DNA of 64,000 nucleotides from Patiriisocius marinus (GTDB lineage: Bacteria > Bacteroidota > Bacteroidia > Flavobacteriales > Flavobacteriaceae): positions 248,001 to 312,000 of the forward strand of contig NZ_BKCG01000003.1 in assembly GCF_008974325.1 (NCBI RefSeq). Reading direction: 5' to 3'. Positions 26,943-36,344 of the stretch are shown here, one piece after another (position 1 is the stretch's first letter; each line of letters begins with the position of its first letter). The position numbers and the translations under genes are program-made. The notes under the pieces were generated by a model. It was not told the DNA's origin. It was given only the letters and a program-made list of their open reading frames with translations, and made no database searches.

Positions 26943-27425
26943 TTAAACGAGTTCAGTACTCCAAGAAATCAATTTTGAAATCTTAGCATCATCATTAGAA
27001 ACGTTAAATCTATCAAACAACATTTCCTAGGTTGTAAGTATTGTTAATGGGAAAGCAGCAGCTTCTGCATAAGAAATACTCTTAGGTTTTTTACCTACAA
27101 TACGCTCATCTACAACTTGATACTGCGCATAACTACCTTGACGTGTAAAATCGCCAGCGTACCAAACTCTATCTCCTACTTTAAAAAGCGAAACATCTTC
27201 TCCAACTTCTTTTACAATACCGGTTACATCCTATCCAATCACTTTCCAGTCGTCACCTTCTACAGGCATCCCTGCACGTACTTTATAATCTGCAGATTTT
27301 ACTGAGATTGGTTTTATCTCAACTAATATATCTATACCTGTTACTTTTGGGGTATCTAATGTTATGTCTTGTAACGATTCAATATTTTCTATTGGAAGGT
27401 TTTCTTTGTACCCTATTGCTTTCAT
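26943..27425 (-). pseudogene. Zinc-type alcohol dehydrogenase fragment with two TAG codons
   Basis: From ATG 27425 (MKAIGYKENLPIENIESL) the frame encodes the N-terminal GroES-like part of a quinone oxidoreductase/alcohol dehydrogenase. TAG interrupts at codon 65 (27233-27231, where VIG-Y-DVTG is expected) and at codon 133 (27029-27027, where TT-W-EMLFDR is expected). The frame ends at codon 161, about half the usual 330 residues, with the Rossmann half missing. Two nonsense changes plus a 3' deletion make this a true relic. It lies 25 bases downstream of the nitroreductase and was probably in its operon. Confidence 0.85.
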
Positions 27426-27450
27426 AAAGCTGTATTTGATCAATGAACAA

Positions 27451-28125
27451 TTATTTAAATGTTACTATATCCTCAAAGTTTCTTCTAGATTTACCAAATT
27501 CAGGATCTGCCTTTCTGTATCCAAAAGCAACCATAAATGAAAGGCCATATTTCTCTGTATCAACACCAAACTTTTCTTTCAATAAAGCTTCCGCTTTTTC
27601 TTGGTGAAAACCTTCAATAGGGCAACTATCTATTCCAGTTAAGGCAGCAGATGTCATCATATTTCCTAATGCGATGTAAGTTTGTTTTGAAGACCAATCG
27701 AATAATTTTTTATCAGAATCTAAATCAAAATCACGTTCTTGAAATTCTCTATAAAATTTAGAATACATTTCAATTACATCTTCAGGAAGTTGTTTCACAT
27801 CTTTCATCATATGCATTATGTAATCTGCATCGTATTTTACCATTGGTGCTTTCATACTTAAACCTAATACAAAATGGCTTGCAGTATCTAATTTTAATGG
27901 TGCTCCCCAAGCCACTGGTTTAAGTAATTCGCGTAATTCTTTATCCTGAACAACGATAAAATGCCAAGGTTCAAAACCAAATGAACTTGGTGATAAATGT
28001 GCTGTTTCTAAGAGGAACTTCATATCTTCATCTGATACTTTTTTAGTGGTATCAAACTCTTTTGTTGCGTGTCTAAAGTTAAATGCATTTAAAATTTCGG
28101 CTTTAGATATATTAGGTGTTTTCAT
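27451..28125 (-). CDS. Nitroreductase-family NAD(P)H oxidoreductase
   Basis: 224 residues, FMN-dependent nitroreductase fold (FNFRHATKEFD near residue 16; ETAHLSPSSFGFEPWHFIVVQD; C-terminal ATLxxFGYR-like VAFGYRKADPEFGKSRR). It reduces nitro compounds, quinones or similar electrophiles. A TATCTTTG promoter lies 23 bases upstream. An AraC-type regulator is divergent, so regulation by that protein is likely. A second, distant paralogue lies at 32549. Confidence 0.9.
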   Translation of the reverse strand: MKTPNISKAEILNAFNFRHATKEFDTTKKVSDEDMKFLLETAHLSPSSFGFEPWHFIVVQDKELRELLKPVAWGAPLKLDTASHFVLGLSMKAPMVKYDADYIMHMMKDVKQLPEDVIEMYSKFYREFQERDFDLDSDKKLFDWSSKQTYIALGNMMTSAALTGIDSCPIEGFHQEKAEALLKEKFGVDTEKYGLSFMVAFGYRKADPEFGKSRRNFEDIVTFK

Positions 28126-28148
28126 TGAATAAATTTTTAATTATAGCA

Positions 28149-28156
28149 CAAAGATA
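28149..28156 (-). promoter_or_regulatory. -7 box of the nitroreductase gene
   Basis: TATCTTTG (TAnnTTTG) on the minus strand, 23 bases before the start codon at 28125, in the 154-base divergent region shared with the AraC regulator. Confidence 0.65.
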
Positions 28157-28279
28157 TCATTAGACTAAGGCTACATAGTAGTATAAAAAAAGGTGATGTT
28201 TGTATAAATAAAGGTTTCAAGTTGATTTTTTCTTAATTTTAATACTATATCATGTAATTTTACAGCAAATTAGATTGAC

Positions 28280-29173
28280 ATGGACATAATTGAAGCGTAT
28301 AAACCTTTCGAAATACAAGAAGTTGAGTTGTCTGTATGGAAAGAAAGACCCGTTAAAAATAATTTTTTTGAACTTGTATTAATTAAAAGCGGTGAAGGAA
28401 CTCAGTGTATTAACTATAATGAATACCCATACACAAAGGAAAGTGTGTTTTTACTCCCACCTTTAAAATGTCATTCATTTACCATTAGTAAACCCACAAA
28501 ATTTGTTTTCTTGAAGTTTACAGATGCTTTTTTTAAAAATATTAATAGAATAACTATTGATAGAAACGAATGGTTTAAAGAAGCATCATACATACTCTCA
28601 AATTACAATCAATTACCTGGAGATATTATTAAAAGTGATTTAGACAGAAACCACATTGAGCAACTTGTAAATATGATTTTACAAGAATCTAGAAATTATG
28701 GAGAAACTTCTATAAACCTTGTGACAAGTCTAATGACAAGTATATTAGAAGTTCTTATAAGAAATATTAAAAAAGGAAACTATTTAGAAGTTCAGAAAAG
28801 TACAGATGACCGTATAAAAAACATGCTCATTTATATTAATGAAAATATTGATAAAACCGAATTACTTAAAGTGGATAACCTCTCTGAAGTGTTTAATATG
28901 TCCCCCACTTATGTGAGTGAATATTTCAAGAAACAAGTACATATGTCTTTACGTGACTATATTTTAAAGGCAAAGCTAAAATTAGTAGAAATTCGATTAT
29001 TAAATTCAGATTTCACGTTGACACAAATAGCAGATGAACTTGGTTTTACTGATGTTAGTCATCTATCCAAAACATTTAAACGCATCGTAGGTCATTCTAT
29101 TAAAGAGTTTAAAAACAATGGGGAATATATGCTTTTGAAAAGAGCTTCTTGTACTCCTAGCAACAATGCATAA
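28280..29173 (+). CDS. AraC-family transcriptional regulator
   Basis: 297 residues. An N-terminal cupin-like sensing region (residues 1-150) is followed by a C-terminal double helix-turn-helix (about 190-285: LKVDNLSEVFNMSPTYVSEYFKKQ and FTLTQIADELGFTDVSHLSKTFKRIVG). It is divergent from the nitroreductase and the ADH relic, and so probably controls them. The inducer is unknown. Confidence 0.9.
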   Translation: MDIIEAYKPFEIQEVELSVWKERPVKNNFFELVLIKSGEGTQCINYNEYPYTKESVFLLPPLKCHSFTISKPTKFVFLKFTDAFFKNINRITIDRNEWFKEASYILSNYNQLPGDIIKSDLDRNHIEQLVNMILQESRNYGETSINLVTSLMTSILEVLIRNIKKGNYLEVQKSTDDRIKNMLIYINENIDKTELLKVDNLSEVFNMSPTYVSEYFKKQVHMSLRDYILKAKLKLVEIRLLNSDFTLTQIADELGFTDVSHLSKTFKRIVGHSIKEFKNNGEYMLLKRASCTPSNNA

Positions 29174-29189
29174 TTAAGCTCAGACAATC

Positions 29190-31565
29190 TTACTTTTTAT
29201 TTAATAACAAATCTTTAATTTCCTGCAACTCCTTCACAATAGCTTCTTGTTTTAACTTTAAAATTTCATTCTCAGTCTTTAGCACTTCTATTTGATCTGT
29301 TTGTTCTTGAATTGCTTTAACAATAGGAGATAACAAATCATTGTATCGTACACTTAACATTCCTTCAGTATCCTCAGAAACGATGCTTTTACCATTAACA
29401 CCAGAACCTTTTAATGCCTCTCTTAATTCTTGAGCAATAAAACCATATTCAATTCTACTTGTTTTATCATTATTTCTGAAATATGACACAGGGCGTAAAC
29501 TGTTAATGAAATTTAAACCTAAGTTAGAGTTTTCAATGGTATTTTTCCATCTCCTATCTGAAGTAATATCCCAAGCTACTTGCACTCCTGCATAGGTTAC
29601 CGCAGTATTACCAATACGTACTTGATTACTTGCTAACGGATTTGGCACGTTAGATAAATAACCTATTGCTGTATTGTTGCTTCCTGTGGTAACATTATCT
29701 AAAGCTCTGTGCCCCAGCGCAGTATTATTATCCCCAGTAGTGTTTAATCTAAGTGATTGGTAACCAAAAGCTGAATTATGATCCCCCTCAGTATTTCCGC
29801 TTAATGCGATATAACCTGAAGCTGTATTATTGCTACCAATAGTATTTCCTGAAAGAGAACTATAACCTGAAGCTGTATTGCGTAAACCTAAGGTATTACT
29901 ACCTAAGGAAGCCCCACCTGTAGCAACATTATAATCTCCTTCTGTGTTGGCATTTAAAGTATTAACGCCTATTGAAACATTATGGATTCCTAATGTATTT
30001 CCACTTAAAGCACCCTGACCAAAAGCTGTATTGTAATTCCCAGAAATGTTATTTAAAAGAGCATTTATTCCACTAGCAGTATTACCTATTCCATCTACAT
30101 TATACAACATTGAATTTACACCACTCGTAGTATTATTTGCACCAGACACATTATTACTTAATGCATTGGCCCCTGTAGCTGTATTATTGACTCCTGTATC
30201 ATTTAGCCTTAATGCACTAGTACCAATAGCCGTATTATTACCACCACTTGTATTAGTATATAATGAGTTGGCACCTACAGCTGTATTAGATATTCCTGTT
30301 AGATTAGAATAAAGCGAATTTGCACCTACAGCAGTATCACTACTACCTGAAATATTATTAGTTAACGCATTATAACCATTGGCAGTATTATAACTAGCAG
30401 TATCATTGCTGCTAAGTGAATTTACACCGGTTGCAGTGTTGTAGTGTCCATTATTTGACGAAAGTGATAAAACCCCAAGAGCTGTATTGCTACTCCCTGT
30501 AGTATTAGACATTAATGCATTTAATCCAACTGCTGTATTATTACTTGCTGTTGTATTAGCATTTAATGCAAATGCTCCAACTGCTGTATTACTAGTACCA
30601 TTTGAATTTGAATATAATGTATTTGCTCCAACCGCTGTATTATTACTTGCTGTTGTATTAGAATAAAGTGCGTTTACTCCAAATGCAGAGTTATCTGCAC
30701 CAGTAGTATTATAAGTTAGCGATTCACTTCCACTTGCTGTATTATTACTCCCAGTAGTATTATCAAAAAGTGAAAATATACCACTTGCAGTATTGTTAAT
30801 TCCGGTTGTATTTCTATTAAGCGTGTTTTGTCCAATTGCAGTATTTCCTGCTCCTGTAGTATTAGCATTTAAAGAAAGTCCACCTACAGATGTGTTATTC
30901 CCCCCCGTCGTGTTGTTAGCTAAAGAATATGATCCTACAGCAGTATTACTTCCACCAGTTGTATTACCCGCTAATGCTCCAGTACCATTAGCAGTATTTG
31001 AACTACCACTTGAATTTGACAATAAGGCATCGGCACCTATTGCAACATTATTACTACCATCTGTGTTATATCTTAAAGAATTAACTCCTAAACTTGCATT
31101 ATTAACACCAGTAGTAATGGCTGCTAATGAATTAACACCAAGTGCAGTATTATTGGTTTGTAATTTACCCGCTATTATATTATTTCGTTTTAAAATTATA
31201 TCTTCATCATCTGTAGTACCTATAAAATTTACTGTCTCATCAGTACCTGAATTACCAAGAATACTCCAAGCGTTATCTACAGTTTCAGCAGTAGCAATTT
31301 TTGACCAACTAGTTCCATTCCAATAATAGTAGCCAGGTGTTACATCAGTAGCAGTTACATTATTATAAATTAATAAACTTATAGTAGGTGAAGCAATAGT
31401 AGTAACATCAGTACTTGATGATAAACTTACCCTAGGAACTAACACTCCTTTATCCGTACTAGTTATATCTAAAATTGAAGAGGAATCTGGCATATCTGTA
31501 TTTATACCAACTTGAGCGTAACTATTAACAGAAAATAATAGCAATAATAGAATTAATATTTTCAT
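29190..31565 (-). CDS. Surface fibre protein: YadA-like head repeats plus S74 chaperone domain
   Basis: 791 residues with a signal peptide. Residues 18-60 form a conserved N-terminal segment (QVGINTDMPDSSSILDITS). Residues about 120-660 hold more than 20 repeats of roughly 23 residues with core NTAxGxxALxxNTTGxxN, a left-handed beta-roll of the YadA/haemagglutinin head type. The C-terminus (about 680-760: SDRRWKNTIENSNLGLNFINSLRPVSYF, YGFIAQEL) is a peptidase-S74/endosialidase-chaperone domain, which in tail fibres aids trimerisation and then cleaves itself. A coiled coil ends the protein. It is probably a secreted trimeric adhesin or fibre. Confidence 0.88.
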   Translation of the reverse strand: MKILILLLLLFSVNSYAQVGINTDMPDSSSILDITSTDKGVLVPRVSLSSSTDVTTIASPTISLLIYNNVTATDVTPGYYYWNGTSWSKIATAETVDNAWSILGNSGTDETVNFIGTTDDEDIILKRNNIIAGKLQTNNTALGVNSLAAITTGVNNASLGVNSLRYNTDGSNNVAIGADALLSNSSGSSNTANGTGALAGNTTGGSNTAVGSYSLANNTTGGNNTSVGGLSLNANTTGAGNTAIGQNTLNRNTTGINNTASGIFSLFDNTTGSNNTASGSESLTYNTTGADNSAFGVNALYSNTTASNNTAVGANTLYSNSNGTSNTAVGAFALNANTTASNNTAVGLNALMSNTTGSSNTALGVLSLSSNNGHYNTATGVNSLSSNDTASYNTANGYNALTNNISGSSDTAVGANSLYSNLTGISNTAVGANSLYTNTSGGNNTAIGTSALRLNDTGVNNTATGANALSNNVSGANNTTSGVNSMLYNVDGIGNTASGINALLNNISGNYNTAFGQGALSGNTLGIHNVSIGVNTLNANTEGDYNVATGGASLGSNTLGLRNTASGYSSLSGNTIGSNNTASGYIALSGNTEGDHNSAFGYQSLRLNTTGDNNTALGHRALDNVTTGSNNTAIGYLSNVPNPLASNQVRIGNTAVTYAGVQVAWDITSDRRWKNTIENSNLGLNFINSLRPVSYFRNNDKTSRIEYGFIAQELREALKGSGVNGKSIVSEDTEGMLSVRYNDLLSPIVKAIQEQTDQIEVLKTENEILKLKQEAIVKELQEIKDLLLNKK

Positions 31566-31860
31566 TAAAATGTGAGGAGTTTTATAAAAATGCGAATTTA
31601 AACGTTAAAACAATTCATAACAACGATTTAACACAGTTTTTACCTACTTTAATTCATTTTATTCGTACAAGTAAATGTTTCACAAATTAAATTAGTTACT
31701 ACTTAATATTCGCCATTTACTTAAAACAAAAACCTAATAACCTTATTTTAAAACAGTAACGAATTTATTATAGTTATAAATCAATTTATTACCGCTCTAT
31801 ATTACTATACGATACTTTTATTTTATTAATTACTGAAATACTTATAAATAACAAACATAA
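31566..31860. other. Intergenic stretch without recognisable features
   Basis: AT-rich sequence between the fibre gene and the TetR operator. I found no supported gene or RNA here. It must contain the minus-strand promoter of the fibre gene, but no exact TAnnTTTG match stands out. Confidence 0.4.
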
Positions 31861-31879
31861 TAAATCTTTGTTAAAAAAG

Positions 31880-31909
31880 AATGAACGTTCATTTTTAGGC
31901 ATATCTTTG
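31880..31909 (+). promoter_or_regulatory. TetR-type operator and promoter of the detoxification cluster
   Basis: A perfect 14-bp palindrome AATGAACGTTCATT at 31880-31893 sits 8 bases before the -7 box TATCTTTG (31902-31909). The tetR-like start is 20 bases further. The position over the -33 region predicts self-repression by the TetR protein. Confidence 0.78.
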
Positions 31910-31929
31910 TATTATAATTTGAAAATAAG

Positions 31930-32514
31930 ATGGCTAAACTTCAAAAAAGTATAGATAAACGTAACGCGCTAGTAAAGGCTACTATTGAGCTTGTGAACAA
32001 TAATGGTTTTCATGCAACACCAATGAGTAAAATTGCTAAAATGGCAAAAGTATCGCCTGCAACTATCTATTTATATTTTGAAAACAAACAAGATTTAGTA
32101 AATAAAACGTATATAGATGTTAAAGCTGAATACACTAAATATGCTTTCGAAACCTATAAAGGAGACATGACAGTTGAAGAAGGTTTTAAACTAATATGGA
32201 ATCGTATTGCTGATTTCAAATTAAAGGAGTGTGAAAATGCTATGTTTTTAGCACAGTGTGATAACACCCCAATGATTGACGAACAAAGTAGACAAGAGGG
32301 TATAAAACATCTGCAACCCCTACTCGATTTATGGACTCGTGGTAAAAAAGAAGGTATTATTAAACCTATTTCAGATTACCTATTATATGCTTATGCAATT
32401 AACCCGCTGTCTTTTTTAATGATTATACAAAAAAGAGGAGCATTTCAGCTAGATAAAACTCACTTAGATGAAGCATATCAATCTGCATGGAATAGTATTA
32501 AAGTGATAAAATAA
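31930..32514 (+). CDS. TetR/AcrR-family repressor
   Basis: 194 residues with the N-terminal helix-turn-helix (NNNGFHATPMSKIAKMAKVSPATIYLYFENKQDLVNKTY, residues 23-62) and a ligand-binding helical C-terminal domain. It is the first gene of the five-gene cluster. The palindrome over its promoter fits autoregulation and control of the downstream redox enzymes. Confidence 0.92.
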   Translation: MAKLQKSIDKRNALVKATIELVNNNGFHATPMSKIAKMAKVSPATIYLYFENKQDLVNKTYIDVKAEYTKYAFETYKGDMTVEEGFKLIWNRIADFKLKECENAMFLAQCDNTPMIDEQSRQEGIKHLQPLLDLWTRGKKEGIIKPISDYLLYAYAINPLSFLMIIQKRGAFQLDKTHLDEAYQSAWNSIKVIK

Positions 32515-32548
32515 AACAGACATTAAATAACAAATCAGAATTAAACAT

Positions 32549-33181
32549 ATGGAATTACTAGATAAATTAAATTGGAGATACGCTGCTAAAGCTATGAACG
32601 GAGAGAAAGTTTCCGAAGATAAAATAGAGCGTATTCTAGAAGCCGCTAGACTAGCTCCTACTTCAAGTGGATTACAACCTTTTGAAATTTTCGTGATTAA
32701 AAATCAAGAGGTTAAAGAAAAAATTAAGCCGGTTGCTTGGAACCAATCTGTAGTAACTGACTGTTCTCACTTATTTGTTTTTGCGGCTTGGGACACTTAC
32801 ACAGCAGAAAGAATTAACTACATGTTTGATTTAACTAACAAAATTCGTGGATTTGAAAACGAAGGTTGGGAAAATTACCGCCAGATGTTATTAAGCACTT
32901 ACCCTCAAAAAAATGCTGAAGAAAATTTTAATCATGCAGCTAAACAAGCATATATAGCATTTACTGAAGCGCTAACTGCTGCTGCTTTTGAAGGTGTTGA
33001 TGCAACACCAATGGAAGGTTTTGACGCAGATGCAGTTGACCAAATATTAGGGTTACGCGAAAAAGGATTACGTAGCGCAGTATTATTACCTGTTGGATAC
33101 AGAAAAGAAAATGAAGATTGGTTAGTAGATCTTGTAAAGGTTAGAAAGCCTATGGAAGATATGGTTACCGTAATTGAATAA
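32549..33181 (+). CDS. Nitroreductase-family NAD(P)H oxidoreductase
   Basis: 210 residues (LNWRYAAKAMNGEKVSEDK; LEAARLAPTSSGLQPFEIFVIKN; AVLLPVGYRKENEDW), an FMN nitroreductase fold as in NfsB/NfnB. It is the second gene of the TetR cluster, 34 bases after the repressor. It is only distantly similar to the nitroreductase at 27451. Confidence 0.92.
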   Translation: MELLDKLNWRYAAKAMNGEKVSEDKIERILEAARLAPTSSGLQPFEIFVIKNQEVKEKIKPVAWNQSVVTDCSHLFVFAAWDTYTAERINYMFDLTNKIRGFENEGWENYRQMLLSTYPQKNAEENFNHAAKQAYIAFTEALTAAAFEGVDATPMEGFDADAVDQILGLREKGLRSAVLLPVGYRKENEDWLVDLVKVRKPMEDMVTVIE

Positions 33182-33192
33182 ATTTTTTAAAT

Positions 33193-34191
33193 ATGACAAA
33201 TACAATTTTATTAAAAAGTAGACCCGAAGGAAAACCTACAGTTTCAAACTTTGAATTTGTTAAAGATAATTCTGAATTAGAGATTAATGACGGCGAAATT
33301 TTACTTGAAACAGCTTATGTTTCTGTAGACCCTTATTTAAGAGGTAGAATGAGTGATGCTAAATCTTATATTCCGCCTTTTGAACTAAACAAACCAGTAC
33401 AGTCTGGAGTTGTTGCTAAAGTAACGGCTTCAAAAAACGATAATTTCAAAAATGGGGATTATGTTTCTGGAATGTTAGCTTGGAAAACTCACCAAGTTTC
33501 AAATGGTGAAGGTTTATTAAAAGTTGACGGCTCTCAAGCTCCACTAAGTACTTATTTGGGTGTTTTAGGAATGACAGGACTAACAGCTTATTTAGGTTTA
33601 AACCAAATAGGTAAACCCGTTGCAGGAGAAACAATAGTAGTATCAGGTGCTGCGGGTGCTGTTGGTAGCGTTGTTGGACAAATAGCTAAAATTATAGGGC
33701 TAAACGTTATTGGTATTGCCGGAACAGATGAAAAAATTAAAATGTTAAAAACCAAATTTGGCTTTGATGCAGGTATCAATTATAACACTAGCAAAGACAT
33801 CAAAGCTGATATCGCAAAAGCTGCACCTAACGGCGTAGATATTTATTTTGATAATGTAGGTGGGCCTATTTCAGACGCTGTTTTATTCAACATTAATAGA
33901 TTAGCGAGAATTATTATCTGTGGAGCTATTTCAGTGTATAATAGTACCGAAACGCCAATGAGCGTTAGTGTTCAGCCATTTTTAGTTAAAAATAGTGCCT
34001 TAATGCAAGGTTTTATAGTTTCTAATTATGCTGAAAAATTCCCAGAAGCGATACAACAATTATCTGCTTGGTTATCTGAAGGAAAACTAACATATACTGA
34101 AACTATCGTTGAAGGTTTTGAAAATATCCCAAATGCCTTTATCGATTTATTTGAAGGTAAGAATAAAGGAAAAATGATTGTTAAAATATAA
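33193..34191 (+). CDS. NADPH-dependent MDR oxidoreductase (CurA/leukotriene dehydrogenase-like)
   Basis: 332 residues of the zinc-free medium-chain reductase group. Motifs: VSVDPYLRGRMSDAKSYIPPFEL, NADPH-binding VVSGAAGAVGSVVGQIAKIIG (about 150-170) and GVDIYFDNVGG. Relatives reduce the double bond of alpha,beta-unsaturated carbonyls, which fits the detoxification cluster. It starts 11 bases after the nitroreductase. Confidence 0.9.
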   Translation: MTNTILLKSRPEGKPTVSNFEFVKDNSELEINDGEILLETAYVSVDPYLRGRMSDAKSYIPPFELNKPVQSGVVAKVTASKNDNFKNGDYVSGMLAWKTHQVSNGEGLLKVDGSQAPLSTYLGVLGMTGLTAYLGLNQIGKPVAGETIVVSGAAGAVGSVVGQIAKIIGLNVIGIAGTDEKIKMLKTKFGFDAGINYNTSKDIKADIAKAAPNGVDIYFDNVGGPISDAVLFNINRLARIIICGAISVYNSTETPMSVSVQPFLVKNSALMQGFIVSNYAEKFPEAIQQLSAWLSEGKLTYTETIVEGFENIPNAFIDLFEGKNKGKMIVKI

Positions 34192-34212
34192 TTTTAATAA
34201 AACACAAACAAG

Positions 34213-35373
34213 ATGAACAATTTTGATTTTAAAAACCCTACCAAAATAATTTTTGGAAAGGATACAATAGAAAAAGTAAAAGAAGAAATACCTCAAGACG
34301 CAAAAGTATTAATGCTTTACGGTGGAGGAAGCATCAAGAAAAACGGAATTTACGATCAAGTAAAAACGGCACTTTCAAACTTAGATGTTATTGAATTTGG
34401 AGGCATTCCTGCAAACCCTGAATATGCTACTTTAATGGAAGCATTAAAAGTAATTAAAGATGAGAAAATCACTTATTTACTAGCTGTTGGTGGAGGTTCT
34501 GTTATTGACGGAACTAAATTTTTATCTGCAGCTGCAGTATATGAAGGTGATACTCCTTGGGATATTCTAACAAAGAATATTAGAACTGAAAAAGGAATGC
34601 CTTTTGGAACAGTACTTACATTACCTGCCACAGGTTCAGAGATGAATTCTGGTGCAGTAATTACTAGAGCAGAAACACAAGAGAAATTAGCCATGGGAGG
34701 ACCTGGATTATTTCCTGAATTTTCAATTCTAGACCCTCAAGTAATCACATCAATTCCTGAAAGACAATTAGCTAATGGATTAACAGATGCTTTTACTCAC
34801 GTTCTTGAACAATATATGACGTACCCAATTGGTGCTCTATTACAAGATCGTTTTGCAGAAAGCATATTGCAAACTCTCATTGAAATTGCACCTAAAGTTT
34901 TAAAAGATCCAACAGATTATAAAGCAGCAGCTAATTTTATGTGGAGTTGTACAATGGCTTTAAATGGGTTAATCCAGAATGGGGTACCTACAGATTGGGC
35001 AGTTCACGCCATTGGTCACGAGCTAACAGCGATGTTTGGTATAGATCACGCACGTACCTTGGCAGTAATAGCACCAAGTCATTACAAGTTTAATTTTGAA
35101 ACTAAAAAAGAAAAATTAGCACAATACGCTGAACGTGTTTGGGGTATTTCTGAGGGTAGTACAGATGATAAAGCATATGCTGCGATAGAAAAAACTGAAG
35201 CATTTTTCCACGAATTAGGTATTGACACTAAATTATCTGATTACACAAAAGCATACGAAGGCACTGCAGAGAAAATCTCAAAAAGATTTACAGATCGTGG
35301 ATGGACAGGATTGGGAGAACACCAAGACCTATCACCAGAAAGAGTAGAGAAAATAGTAAAAATGGCTTATTAA
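34213..35373 (+). CDS. Iron-containing alcohol dehydrogenase (YqhD-like aldehyde reductase)
   Basis: 386 residues of the group III alcohol dehydrogenases. The start NFDFKNPTKIIFGKDTIEKV, the cofactor loop LLAVGGGSVIDGTKF, and the metal site region TDAFTHVLEQY with GHELTAMFGIDHARTLAVI are all typical of YqhD/BdhA. It would reduce reactive aldehydes such as methylglyoxal or acrolein with NADPH. It follows the MDR reductase by 21 bases. Confidence 0.92.
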   Translation: MNNFDFKNPTKIIFGKDTIEKVKEEIPQDAKVLMLYGGGSIKKNGIYDQVKTALSNLDVIEFGGIPANPEYATLMEALKVIKDEKITYLLAVGGGSVIDGTKFLSAAAVYEGDTPWDILTKNIRTEKGMPFGTVLTLPATGSEMNSGAVITRAETQEKLAMGGPGLFPEFSILDPQVITSIPERQLANGLTDAFTHVLEQYMTYPIGALLQDRFAESILQTLIEIAPKVLKDPTDYKAAANFMWSCTMALNGLIQNGVPTDWAVHAIGHELTAMFGIDHARTLAVIAPSHYKFNFETKKEKLAQYAERVWGISEGSTDDKAYAAIEKTEAFFHELGIDTKLSDYTKAYEGTAEKISKRFTDRGWTGLGEHQDLSPERVEKIVKMAY

Positions 35374-35381
35374 GTTCTTAA

Positions 35382-36188
35382 ATGAAATTAGCAAAATTAG
35401 TAATGTTAGCGCTTACCATTGTCACAGCTACAAGTTGTAAAGACACTAAAAGCGAAACAACTTCTGAAAAAGTTTCAGAAGAATTAAAAGAATCAAAAAA
35501 AAATAAAACTATGAATGTATTATTTGTATTAACATCTCACGATAAATTGGGAGATACAGGGAAGAAAACAGGATTTTGGGTAGAAGAATTTGCAAACCCA
35601 TATTACACATTATTAGACAAAGGAGTTTCTATAACAATTGCAACACCTAATGGTGGAGCTGCACCTATTGACCCTAGTAGTGACTCACCAGATGCAGCAA
35701 CTGAAGCAACCGAACGTTTTAATAAAGATGAAGATGCAAAGTCAAAAATTGCAAACACTAACAAATTGTTCGATATGAATGCTGACGATTTTGACGCAGT
35801 ATTCTATCCTGGAGGGCACGGTCCATTATGGGATTTAGCAAATGATGAAACTTCAATTTCATTAATTGAAAAATTTAATAGTCAGGATAAGCCAGTTGCA
35901 TTTGTATGCCACGCTCCTGCTGCTTTAAAAGGTGTTAAAAATACTAACGGTACACCACTTGTAAAAGGAAAAAAAGTTACAGGTTTTACTAATACAGAAG
36001 AAGCTGCAGTTGGATTAACTGAAGTTGTTCCATTTTTAGTGGAAGATATGTTGAGTGAAAATGGCGGTATCTATTCTAAAAAAGAAGACTGGGCTGCATA
36101 TGCAATTCAAGACGGTAATTTAATTACAGGTCAAAACCCAGCGTCGTCTGAGTTAGTTGCAGAAAAATTATTAGAAAGTTTAAAATAA
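35382..36188 (+). CDS. Lipoprotein of the DJ-1/PfpI (Hsp31-like) superfamily
   Basis: 268 residues. Residues 44-268 form a glutamine-amidotransferase-like domain with the nucleophile in FVCHAPAALKG and the partner glutamate in KTGFWVEEFANPYY. This is the pattern of Hsp31/glyoxalase-III type proteins, which remove methylglyoxal. Unusually it begins with a lipoprotein signal (MKLAKLVMLALTIVTATSC) and a 24-residue charged linker, so it should be exported and lipid-anchored. A cytosolic start at Met44 (MNVLFVLTSHDKLG) is the alternative. It is the last gene of the cluster, before a terminator. Confidence 0.85.
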   Translation: MKLAKLVMLALTIVTATSCKDTKSETTSEKVSEELKESKKNKTMNVLFVLTSHDKLGDTGKKTGFWVEEFANPYYTLLDKGVSITIATPNGGAAPIDPSSDSPDAATEATERFNKDEDAKSKIANTNKLFDMNADDFDAVFYPGGHGPLWDLANDETSISLIEKFNSQDKPVAFVCHAPAALKGVKNTNGTPLVKGKKVTGFTNTEEAAVGLTEVVPFLVEDMLSENGGIYSKKEDWAAYAIQDGNLITGQNPASSELVAEKLLESLK

Positions 36189-36223
36189 TTAGTTAGTGTT
36201 TAATTGATGTTAAGTTAGAAGTG

Positions 36224-36257
36224 AAAAAAGGTTGTCCTTTATAGGCAACCTTTTTTA
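36224..36257 (+). terminator. Terminator of the TetR cluster
   Basis: AAAAAGGTTG and CAACCTTTTTT around a short inner CC/GG, with a T run, about 40 bases after the last stop codon. Confidence 0.8.
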
Positions 36258-36344
36258 TTTGTATTGCATTCTGAAATATTATAGATTTAAAATGTACTTC
36301 CAAAACCCAAAATTTAAGGAGATTTCGAAATAATTTCGGAGTTT

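Noticed and set aside
29190-31565. Regularly spaced repeats that resemble a CRISPR or satellite array
   Set aside because: Periodicity is about 69 bp and matches a 23-residue protein repeat in one open frame. There are no separate repeat and spacer units.
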